Of a stretch of DNA of 64,000 bases, positions 28,105-35,783 are shown piece after piece (positions within the stretch are counted from its first letter, which is position 1; every line of letters starts with the position of its first letter). A program made the translations under genes and the position numbers. The DNA comes from Pseudoalteromonas sp. T1lg23B (lineage in GTDB: Bacteria; Pseudomonadota; Gammaproteobacteria; Enterobacterales; Alteromonadaceae). The stretch covers positions 256,388 through 320,387 of the forward strand of contig NZ_PQBZ01000030.1 of the NCBI RefSeq assembly GCF_002964665.1, given 5' to 3'. The notes beneath the pieces are model-generated. The model saw only the letters and a list, made by a program, of their open reading frames with translations. It was not told the origin of the DNA and searched no databases.

Positions 28105-28132
28105 ATGACAGCGTTGTCATTTTGCGTATTAT
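28105..28132 (+). promoter_or_regulatory. LacI-type operator over a promoter, upstream of the TonB receptor
   Basis: The operator TGACAGCGTTGTCA (28106-28119), flanked by AA and TT, overlaps ATGACA (28105-28110), which with TATTAT (28127-28132) at 16 bases forms a promoter. The geometry copies the pgi promoter. It would give a 350-base leader before the TonB receptor. Confidence 0.65.
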
Positions 28133-28417
28133 TACCCTTGAACACTTCTGCCAAAGTTTCTCTACGCTCATGCAACTATTCTCTATGGTTATAATAATGC
28201 CACTTAAAGTTACTAACTTGTCTAACAGAGTTATTTTTGTCCCTAAAAAGTGTTTTTTCATGCTATATTCTATCTAGAATTTGTAACAAAGCATAACACT
28301 GGTAAATTAATATCGTTTAAAATCAATGTTTTAGTTTTATTGTTGAATATTTTTTGATTAATTCGACAAAAAAGATGTAGCGGATTTGTAATTTACGGTG
28401 TATGGTTTGTTATTAGA

Positions 28418-28431
28418 TGACAGCGTTGTCA
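28418..28431 (+). promoter_or_regulatory. LacI-type operator proximal to the TonB receptor
   Basis: A third identical TGACAGCGTTGTCA, 57 bases before the receptor start. A weak TTGTAA/TATTAG promoter (28386-28416) would place the transcription start inside this site. It is 312 bases from the upstream copy, a distance at which a tetrameric repressor could loop DNA. Confidence 0.7.
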
Positions 28432-28487
28432 TCATCACTGGGCAGAAGTGATTAAAAAATCCAACAAAATGATTCAAGGGGAATCCT

Positions 28488-31142
28488 GTGTTAGCTAATA
28501 ATTTTAAAAAAAGCTTACTAGCAGTTAATGTCGGACTTGTACTAAGTGCAGGTGTATCTGGCATGGCTTATGCTGCTGATGAAAACCAAGTTAAAGAAGA
28601 TGTTGAAGTGATTGAAGTGCGCGGTCTTCGCGCCTCAAACAAAGCCAACATTAACGCAAAACGTTTTTCAAATGCCGTTGTTGATGCAGTAACTGCTGAA
28701 GATATCGGTAAATTTCCTGATTCTGACGTAGGTCAAGCTTTGGGTCGTGTACCTGGGATCACGGTTGGCCGCTCATTTGGTCAAGGTGGTTCAGTATCGA
28801 TTCGTGGTACTGACCCTCGCATGACATTGACAACGCTGAACGGACAAAACGTTGCGTCAACAGGTTGGTACGATCAGCTTAATATCGACCGCTCTTTCAA
28901 CTACTCAATGCTACCTGCAGAACTGATTGGTGGCATGGAAGTGTACAAATCAACACAAGCAAATATTGTTGAAGGTGGTATTGGTGGTACGGTAATCGTC
29001 AAGACTCGCAAGCCATTGGATTTAGAAGCAAACACAGTTTTCGCTTCGGTAAAAGGTGAGTATGGCTCACTGAACGAAAATGTAGCGCCTGATCTTTCTG
29101 CATTGTATAGCTGGAAGAACGAAGATGAGACATTTGGTATCTTAGTTTCAGGTGCATACGTAGACCGTGAATATTTACGTCAAGGTACTGAAGCTGACTT
29201 AGATTGGGGGCTTCGCTCTTCAATCCAGCCATCAAGCTTCTTACAAGATCAAGAGCGCACGGCAATTGATGCAACACTACAATATCGCCCGAATGATCGT
29301 TTTGAAGTGGGCGCGCATATTATGACCCTAGAGCTTGGTGCTGACAGTATTGGTGCAAACATGTACATCAATACCGACACCGACTGGGGTGAAGGTGATT
29401 CGTTCTGTCAAAAATTCAATGGTGCTGGTGTATGTACATTGAGTGTGACGCCTGAAGAGCAAGCATCTCGTGTCTTCTTCCAAAACTGGGCTCGTAAAGG
29501 TGAAATGACTTCTGATACTTTCGAACTCAATGCGAAGTACGAAGGCGAAGGCTATGTGATCAGCGCGGTAGCGGGTAACACCAAGGCTGAAGGTGGTACT
29601 CAAATGAGTGCAAACTTCGGTTACGGTTGGTGGGGTGATAACTTCCATCAAGTGAAGTGGGCCGGTACAGTTGATGCGCAGGGCAAACAGATCAAAGTGA
29701 ATGGCCGTGATATGGGTTTCACGCGTGATCAATTAGACAGCACAGTTGGTACATCTACTTGGACCGGTATCAAAGGTCCAAACTCAGATGAAGAAACTTA
29801 TGCTCAAATCGACTTAGACTTAGACTTGGATCTGGGTGCAATCAACAAATTTGAAGCGGGTATCCGTGTTACTGACCACGAATTTGTGAAGTCAGAGTAC
29901 CGTGCTGTATATGTTGATGATGTTGCGGATCGAAATGTGTTCAATACGGAAGACCTTTACAGCGGTACAATGCCACTTGGTTATGACGGTTGGACAATTC
30001 CGAAAGCTAACTTGGATGCGATGATCAACAGCACAATCTCTTTAGTTGATGAGTTTGTTTATAGCCGTCCAGCGTATGGCAAGATTGAAGAAGATAACTT
30101 CTCAGCTTATGCGATGTTTGGCTTTGATGCAGATGGCATTCGCGGTAACTTCGGTGTTCGTTACATCAGTACTGACGTAACTTCTAGTGGCCACGTCATC
30201 GATAACTCGCCAGCTGATAACCTTGCTGTAAACGCAGGTTGGAGCAGTGCGGTTAAGTCTGTGGAAGGTGAATACAGCGACGTATTACCAAGTGTGAATA
30301 TTTCGTTTGACCTGTCTCTAGACATGATCTTACGTTTCTCCGCGGGTCAAGCGATTACGCGTCCAAACTACGATACGCTATTCTTATCTAGTTCAAGTGG
30401 CTACCCAGATGACCGTGATTTCAATGAGCAGATCACTTATGGTAACCCTGCGCTAAAACCAATGAAGTCGTCACAAGCTGACTTGAGTTTAGAGTACTAC
30501 TACGGTGACGGTAACTTAGTATCAGCAACATACTTTATCAAAGATATCAGTAACTTCATCGTTGCAACAACACAATTTGATCAGCAGATTGGCGTTATCA
30601 ACAACGATATTCCAGAGCCAGCAGATACATGGACTGTGAATAACTATAAGAATGCCGGTGGCGGTGAAATCGAGGGTATTGAGTTCCAGATTAACCACGC
30701 ATTCGATAATGGCTTTGGTGTAAATGCTAACTATACGTATACAGATGCACAAGCACCTGCAGAAGTGTATACAGATAACTTAAGCTTGTTCACTGAGTCA
30801 TCAAAACACAGTGCTAACTTGGTTGGTTACTGGGAAAATGACGAGTTTTCTGCTCGTGCAGCCTACAACTGGCGTTCAGAGTATATGATCCGTGAGTATG
30901 GCTACTACTATGGTAACCGCATGCATGATGATTTTGGTACGCTAGATGTTACACTTGGCTGGAACGTAACCGAGAACATCACCACGACTCTCGAAATCGT
31001 TAACCTTACAGAGGAAGATGATGTTCAATACGGTGCAGCTGGGGTAAACAGTGATGTTAAAGCGGCATTAAAAGATAACTTCCCTACATGGTCTTTCCGT
31101 GGTGAAACGACTTATAAGTTAGGCGTTAGCTTCCGTTACTAA
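28488..31142 (+). CDS. TonB-dependent outer-membrane receptor
   Basis: An 884-residue outer-membrane importer. It has a signal peptide (SLLAVNVGLVLSAGVSGMAYA), a TonB box-like EDVEVIEVRGLR, a plug domain with IGKFPDSDVGQALGRVPGI and VSIRGTDPRMT, and a barrel ending in aromatic FRY. It belongs to the long receptor group common in Caulobacter, Xanthomonas and Alteromonadales that imports sugars. The start is GTG 28488 with AAGGGG six bases upstream. Two LacI-type operators precede it, and a halogenase-like gene and sapC follow; together they suggest uptake of a glucose-containing oligosaccharide. Confidence 0.92.
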   Translation: MLANNFKKSLLAVNVGLVLSAGVSGMAYAADENQVKEDVEVIEVRGLRASNKANINAKRFSNAVVDAVTAEDIGKFPDSDVGQALGRVPGITVGRSFGQGGSVSIRGTDPRMTLTTLNGQNVASTGWYDQLNIDRSFNYSMLPAELIGGMEVYKSTQANIVEGGIGGTVIVKTRKPLDLEANTVFASVKGEYGSLNENVAPDLSALYSWKNEDETFGILVSGAYVDREYLRQGTEADLDWGLRSSIQPSSFLQDQERTAIDATLQYRPNDRFEVGAHIMTLELGADSIGANMYINTDTDWGEGDSFCQKFNGAGVCTLSVTPEEQASRVFFQNWARKGEMTSDTFELNAKYEGEGYVISAVAGNTKAEGGTQMSANFGYGWWGDNFHQVKWAGTVDAQGKQIKVNGRDMGFTRDQLDSTVGTSTWTGIKGPNSDEETYAQIDLDLDLDLGAINKFEAGIRVTDHEFVKSEYRAVYVDDVADRNVFNTEDLYSGTMPLGYDGWTIPKANLDAMINSTISLVDEFVYSRPAYGKIEEDNFSAYAMFGFDADGIRGNFGVRYISTDVTSSGHVIDNSPADNLAVNAGWSSAVKSVEGEYSDVLPSVNISFDLSLDMILRFSAGQAITRPNYDTLFLSSSSGYPDDRDFNEQITYGNPALKPMKSSQADLSLEYYYGDGNLVSATYFIKDISNFIVATTQFDQQIGVINNDIPEPADTWTVNNYKNAGGGEIEGIEFQINHAFDNGFGVNANYTYTDAQAPAEVYTDNLSLFTESSKHSANLVGYWENDEFSARAAYNWRSEYMIREYGYYYGNRMHDDFGTLDVTLGWNVTENITTTLEIVNLTEEDDVQYGAAGVNSDVKAALKDNFPTWSFRGETTYKLGVSFRY

Positions 31143-31162
31143 TTCAGTAAAATGAAGTTCAT

Positions 31163-31187
31163 AAGCCCAGCTTAGCTGGGCTTTTTT
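31163..31187 (+). terminator. Terminator between the TonB receptor and the halogenase-like gene
   Basis: Stem AAGCCCAG/CTGGGCTT with loop CTTAG, then TTTTTT. It stands before the next gene of the apparent operon, so the halogenase-like gene probably depends on readthrough and is made in lower amount. Confidence 0.85.
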
Positions 31188-31199
31188 GTGGGTAAAAAT

Positions 31200-32723
31200 A
31201 TGAAAATTAAACGTATTGCAATCCTAGGTGGAGGCACAGCAGGGTGGCTCAGTGCAAATCACATTGGTCATGCGCTTAGCCACCTGAGCGATGTCGAAAT
31301 AACAGTCATAGAATCAGCAACGATAGATGCGATTGGCGTCGGTGAAGGGACTGTGCCTTATATTCAAAATAGTCTAAAACGTTTTGGTATCTCGGAGGCG
31401 GAATTTCTCGTTAAGTGTGACGCAACGTTTAAACAAGGAATTAAATTTGTCGACTGGTTGAATCCTGATACTCATGGCTCCAATTATTATTACCACCCAT
31501 TTGACGAGCCTTTTGCACAAGGCTATGACATCACAAACTATTTATTAAGTGAACGGATTAAATTTGAAAATGTAGGGATTCAGGCGCAAATATGTGAACT
31601 TGGGTTAGCGCCCAAACAGAAAAGTGATGTGGAGTATCAAGGCAGCCTGGCCTATGCCTACCATTTTGATGCGGCAAAATTTGCTGCGTTGTTGGCTAGT
31701 AACGCAAAGGAGAAGTTTTTTGTAAAACACCAGTTCGCCACAATAGTTGATGCGAAATGTGATGAACAAGGGAATATTGTAAGCCTTGTGGATGAGCAAG
31801 GTCAGCAGTTTGAGTTTGATTTTTACTTGGACTGTAGTGGCTTTAGCGCATTACTTACAGATAAAGTACTTAAAGTCCCTTTTGTTGATAAAAGCGAAGA
31901 ACTTCTGGTAGACACCGCACTTGTAAAACAAATACCTCTGGACGAAAACGCGCAATTGCCTCCATATACTACAGCAACGGCACACAAAGCAGGTTGGATA
32001 TGGGATATTCCTCTAACAACTCGCCGTGGCACAGGATTTGTGTATGCAAGCCAGTATATGAGCGAGGAAGAGGCTAGGGCCAATTACGCGGATTATCTAA
32101 ATATTCCAGTAGCTGATCTGAGTGTACGTAAACTGGATATGAAAGTCGGTTTTAGAGAGCTATGTTGGTCCAAAAACTGTGTTTCCTTCGGTCTAGCGCA
32201 AGGTTTTGTGGAGCCTTTAGAAGCGACATCCATCCTGTTGACTGATTTTTGCGCCGAGCTGTTAGCCAAGAACTTTCCCAGAAGCATTGAAGAAAGTAAC
32301 ACGATGAGCACGTATTTTAACGATGTCATGAAATATGTTTGGGAAAGAACGACTGATTTTATCAAGCTTCATTATTGTATTTCAGACAGGGTTGATTCGG
32401 ATTTCTGGCAGGCAAACAGAGATATGTCAGCGAGTTCTTCTGAGCTCAAACAGCGTTTATGTAAGTTTAAATTCAGAGCTCCAACTCAGTCAGATTTTTT
32501 CAGTCGTTTTGATTTGTTTGATCACAAAAACTTCTTATATGTTCTCTATGGCATGGAGTTTAATACCGAAGTCAAGGAGTTATCCGACACTGAAAAGCAA
32601 ATGAGCCAGCAGCTATTGGCGCAAAATGCTCAAATGATCAGTAACGCAAAAGAACGATTACTAGGTCATCGTCGTTGGCTAGAAGCGTTAAAATCTGCAT
32701 ACCAAAAGATACATGGTGAATAA
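31200..32723 (+). CDS. Tryptophan 7-halogenase-like flavoprotein
   Basis: A 507-residue FAD protein of the tryptophan-halogenase family. The FAD loop ILGGGTAGW is at the N-terminus, IGVGEGTVP follows, FKQGIKF lies where halogenases carry their catalytic lysine, and the signature WIWDIPL is present. The PLEATSI stretch is also conserved. In Alteromonadales and Caulobacter such genes accompany TonB sugar receptors and SapC, and their role there is unproven; halogenation has not been shown for this group to my knowledge. ATG 31200 is preferred to GTG 31188. Confidence 0.85.
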   Translation: MKIKRIAILGGGTAGWLSANHIGHALSHLSDVEITVIESATIDAIGVGEGTVPYIQNSLKRFGISEAEFLVKCDATFKQGIKFVDWLNPDTHGSNYYYHPFDEPFAQGYDITNYLLSERIKFENVGIQAQICELGLAPKQKSDVEYQGSLAYAYHFDAAKFAALLASNAKEKFFVKHQFATIVDAKCDEQGNIVSLVDEQGQQFEFDFYLDCSGFSALLTDKVLKVPFVDKSEELLVDTALVKQIPLDENAQLPPYTTATAHKAGWIWDIPLTTRRGTGFVYASQYMSEEEARANYADYLNIPVADLSVRKLDMKVGFRELCWSKNCVSFGLAQGFVEPLEATSILLTDFCAELLAKNFPRSIEESNTMSTYFNDVMKYVWERTTDFIKLHYCISDRVDSDFWQANRDMSASSSELKQRLCKFKFRAPTQSDFFSRFDLFDHKNFLYVLYGMEFNTEVKELSDTEKQMSQQLLAQNAQMISNAKERLLGHRRWLEALKSAYQKIHGE

Positions 32724-32996
32724 TTTGTGTCTCAAATGAGGCATTAACTAAGCAGGTATCTCGCGGCTTTAAGAACGAGATATTCGCTGAAGTAATGTCT
32801 TAGTATGAACTTAGATACACTATGGTTTTCATAATGGGCTGTTATATAAGTAGTTGTGTATCACGTTCTGACGAGTTGTTTTAGGTTTACAAAAGCAGGG
32901 TTAATTATATGTCAGTTTTCGCTTCCAATTTGTGCCCAAAACCTTTAGCCTTAGGGCCACAAAAGTAATAATTACGTAAATGAATGGAGTAGTATT

Positions 32997-33707
32997 ATGG
33001 CGGAGCAACAAGTGCAGCCTTTACACAACGAGAAGCATGCCAACACTAAAGTACAAAATGGCATCAATGTTGAATTTCTTAAATCACAGCACTTAATCCC
33101 AGTAGTAGCGCATGAGTTCGCACGTGTTGCAACTGAATTTCCAATGGCGTTTGTAAAGAACAACGAAACTGGTCAATTCCAAGCTGTTGCTATGTTCGGC
33201 TTAGAGCCAGGTGAGAACTTATTTGTTGAAGATGGTAAATGGACAGCTGGTTTTGCACCGTTAGCTGTTACTCGTTACCCATTTGGCTTAGTTAAGCACC
33301 CTGAAGGCGATCAGTACGGTATTGTTATTGATGAAGCGAGTTCACTGGTGAGTGAAGAACAAGGTAACGCTTTGTTTGAAGACGGTAAAGAAACAGAATA
33401 TTTAACACGCCGTAAAGAAGCTTTGGTTAACTTTATTGAGTTCTCTCGTGTTACTGAAACTTTCACACAATACCTTGCAGACAAAGAGCTATTGATCCCA
33501 CAAACTTTGACAGTGGAAATCAAGGGTGAGAAGAAAGACATCAACGGTATTCACCTTGTTGATGAGCGTAAACTAAACGAACTAAGTGATGAAGAGTATT
33601 TAGAGTTACGCAAGCGTGGCTATCTAGCGCCTATCTTCGCTTTCTTAACGTCAACACATCAGGTTGCACGTTTAGCGCGCTTAAAAGCAAAGCGCTCTGA
33701 AGCATAA
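32997..33707 (+). CDS. SapC family protein
   Basis: A 236-residue cytoplasmic protein of the SapC family (pattern PVVAHEFARVATEFPMAF and FGLEPGENLFV, ending in an RLARLKAKR tail). SapC was named in Campylobacter S-layer loci, but in Alteromonadales it is a companion of TonB receptors and halogenase-like proteins. The biochemical role is unknown. GGAG lies eight bases before the ATG. A 273-base gap from the halogenase holds no gene that I can see, so it may have its own promoter. Confidence 0.85.
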   Translation: MAEQQVQPLHNEKHANTKVQNGINVEFLKSQHLIPVVAHEFARVATEFPMAFVKNNETGQFQAVAMFGLEPGENLFVEDGKWTAGFAPLAVTRYPFGLVKHPEGDQYGIVIDEASSLVSEEQGNALFEDGKETEYLTRRKEALVNFIEFSRVTETFTQYLADKELLIPQTLTVEIKGEKKDINGIHLVDERKLNELSDEEYLELRKRGYLAPIFAFLTSTHQVARLARLKAKRSEA

Positions 33708-33728
33708 TCATTAATAAATGATAACGTT

Positions 33729-33754
33729 AAAAAGCACCTTAGGGTGCTTTTTTT
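33729..33754 (+). terminator. Rho-independent terminator after sapC
   Basis: Stem AAAAAGCACC/GGTGCTTTTT with loop TTAG and a following T run. Confidence 0.9.
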
Positions 33755-33846
33755 ATGCCAGAAAATAAAATCGTGTGTCGTTAATCGCGTTTAGTTGCAA
33801 GTGCTCACGTTGCATTGCATTTTGAGGTTTTAATGGGGGAAACAAC

Positions 33847-34881
33847 ATGAAAAATAAACCGATATTAATAGCAATATTGGGGCTTCTGTTAGCCACAAGC
33901 AACCAGACAATAGCGCAAACTAAGCCCATCGCCATCGCTATTCACGGTGGCGCAGGGACCATAGACAAAAGTCGTTTTAGTCAACAACAAGAAGCGGCAT
34001 ACAGAGCTAAGCTTGCAGAGGCGGTTGAAGCTGGCTACGCGGTATTGGAAAGCGGAGGACAAAGTCTCGACGCCATAACTACCGCGATTAATATACTCGA
34101 AAATTCTGAATTCTTTAATGCAGGCAAAGGAGCCGTGTACACCTACGAAGGGCAGCATGAGTTAGATGCCTCCATCATGGATGGCAGGGATCGGCAAGCG
34201 GGGGCTGTGGCTGGAGTTAAGCATATAAAAAATCCAATAAACTTAGCTCGCAAAGTAATGACGGACTCTGTACATGTGATGCTCAGTGGAGAAGGCGCTG
34301 AACAGTTTGCAAAGCAGCAGGGTTTCAAGTTAATAGATAATAGCTATTTTGATACACCACATCGTTTTGAAGCGCTACAAAAGGCCAAACAAAAGCTTGA
34401 TGCTGCACAAAAGCAAGATAAGTCCTATCAAGCTGCACACCGCGCTTTGCCAAACGAATTTAAAATGGGGACGGTTGGTGCAGTTGCATTGGACAAGCAA
34501 GGTAACTTAGCGGCAGGGACTTCTACAGGAGGAATGACAGCGAAGCGTTTTGGTCGCATTGGAGATTCTCCAGTAATTGGTGCAGGTACTTTTGCGGATA
34601 ATCGCTCTTGCGCGGTATCAGCCACAGGTCATGGCGAGTACTTTATTCGCTACAGCGTCGCCAGCGATATTTGCGCACGCGTGCAGTATCAAAATCAGTC
34701 AATTGACGAGGCTGGTAACGAGGTTATTCACAATGTGCTTGCGCCTATAGGTGGGACAGGAGGCGTCATCATTGTTGATACTAAAGGCAATATCAATATG
34801 CCATTTAATACCAAAGGAATGTATCGAGCGAGCAAATCAGATACTCAGCCAACCTATGTGGGAATCTTTAAAAAGGATTGA
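33847..34881 (+). CDS. iaaA: Isoaspartyl peptidase / L-asparaginase, exported
   Basis: An Ntn-hydrolase that cleaves isoaspartyl dipeptides and asparagine. There is a signal peptide (PILIAILGLLLATSNQTIA, then Q), so it is periplasmic, unlike the E. coli cytoplasmic form. The self-cleavage site is in FKMGTVGAVALD, where Thr becomes the nucleophile of the beta subunit; HGGAGTI and STGGMTAKRFGRIGDSP are conserved. The 344 residues are normal for the exported type. It stands alone between terminators. Confidence 0.93.
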   Translation: MKNKPILIAILGLLLATSNQTIAQTKPIAIAIHGGAGTIDKSRFSQQQEAAYRAKLAEAVEAGYAVLESGGQSLDAITTAINILENSEFFNAGKGAVYTYEGQHELDASIMDGRDRQAGAVAGVKHIKNPINLARKVMTDSVHVMLSGEGAEQFAKQQGFKLIDNSYFDTPHRFEALQKAKQKLDAAQKQDKSYQAAHRALPNEFKMGTVGAVALDKQGNLAAGTSTGGMTAKRFGRIGDSPVIGAGTFADNRSCAVSATGHGEYFIRYSVASDICARVQYQNQSIDEAGNEVIHNVLAPIGGTGGVIIVDTKGNINMPFNTKGMYRASKSDTQPTYVGIFKKD

Positions 34882-34900
34882 AAAACAGGCAATTCCATAC

Positions 34901-34932
34901 ACGCCAGCTATAGTTAAGATGCTGGCGTTTTT
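34901..34932 (+). terminator. Rho-independent terminator after iaaA
   Basis: Eight-base stem ACGCCAGC/GCTGGCGT with a 12-base loop, then TTTTTAT. The next gene starts 18 bases later. Confidence 0.8.
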
Positions 34933-34949
34933 ATATGGAGCAAATAATT

Positions 34950-35378
34950 ATGCAATCAATTAAAGTGGCGGACTATTTAAATCATCGCCCCGTTACCTTT
35001 TCTGTAGAAATGAGAGTTGAATCAGCAGTGGAGAAGCTGCTACAAAGTGGCCAACCTGGGGGGCCAGTTATTGATACAAACAAGCGAGTAGTGGGTTTTT
35101 TATCCGAACAAGACTGCTTAAGAAAAATGCTCGAAGCAACCTATCAAAATGAATCTCACAGCGTGGTAGGAGATGTGATGACGGCGAATCCTGTCTGTGT
35201 AAAACCTGAAGATAGCATTGTGCAGATAGCCGATAAAATGACAGTTAATAAGCCCAAACTGTACCCTGTAATCGATGATGATGGACGTCTGCTTGGTGTG
35301 ATCAGTCGTGCTAACGTACTGTTAGCATTGGACAAGCACTTACATGATACCTATTTATCTGGGCATAGGTATGTATAA
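34950..35378 (+). CDS. CBS-domain pair protein
   Basis: A 142-residue protein made of two CBS domains: the first with PVTFSVEMRVESAVEKLLQ and GPVIDTNKRVVGFLSEQD, the second with VMTANPVCVKPEDSI and YPVIDDDGRLLGVISRANVL. Such pairs bind adenine nucleotides and act as energy sensors or regulate partners. No enzyme domain is attached. ATG 34950 has GGAG nine bases upstream; ATG 34935 has none and lies next to the terminator. Confidence 0.85.
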   Translation: MQSIKVADYLNHRPVTFSVEMRVESAVEKLLQSGQPGGPVIDTNKRVVGFLSEQDCLRKMLEATYQNESHSVVGDVMTANPVCVKPEDSIVQIADKMTVNKPKLYPVIDDDGRLLGVISRANVLLALDKHLHDTYLSGHRYV

Positions 35379-35783
35379 AGTTACTGACGGGAGTTAAAGA
35401 TTTAAAACTACTCACTTAGCTAACCGTATTGCTTACTAAATTTTTGATAGGCGCTCAATGATTCAAACTATCCTATTGAGCGTTTAAAAATCTTCATTCT
35501 TTAATCACTGCGTACTTCTAAAATTTAACGCTGTTTCATTATCTAGATCACCTTTTCTGATACCTGAATAAACCATAAGTTGTGAATACTAAGCAATTTT
35601 GTACTAGGTATATCTTGGTGATAATAACAACTTAACCAAGTTCATAGAACAAAGAGAGTGAGTGCTATCCACCAGTGTTTCTTAACATACGAAGGGATAT
35701 ATTATTACGCCTAGAGCATAGGCTCAGCGAACGTCTTTTGATACACTACGCGCTCTTAAATTTACGATGATAGGTAATGTGTA
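35379..35783. other. 405-base gap before hrpA with one hairpin
   Basis: No gene is supported. A perfect eight-base stem CGCTCAAT (35452-35459) and ATTGAGCG (35475-35482), followed by TTTAAAAA, is a likely weak terminator for the CBS gene. The remaining 300 bases are AT-rich, with TTGATA near 35738 as a possible -35 for hrpA. I see no conserved RNA. Confidence 0.45.

Noticed and set aside
28092..28277. 61-codon frame in the TonB receptor leader
   Set aside because: No ribosome-binding site and it includes the operator; no protein pattern.
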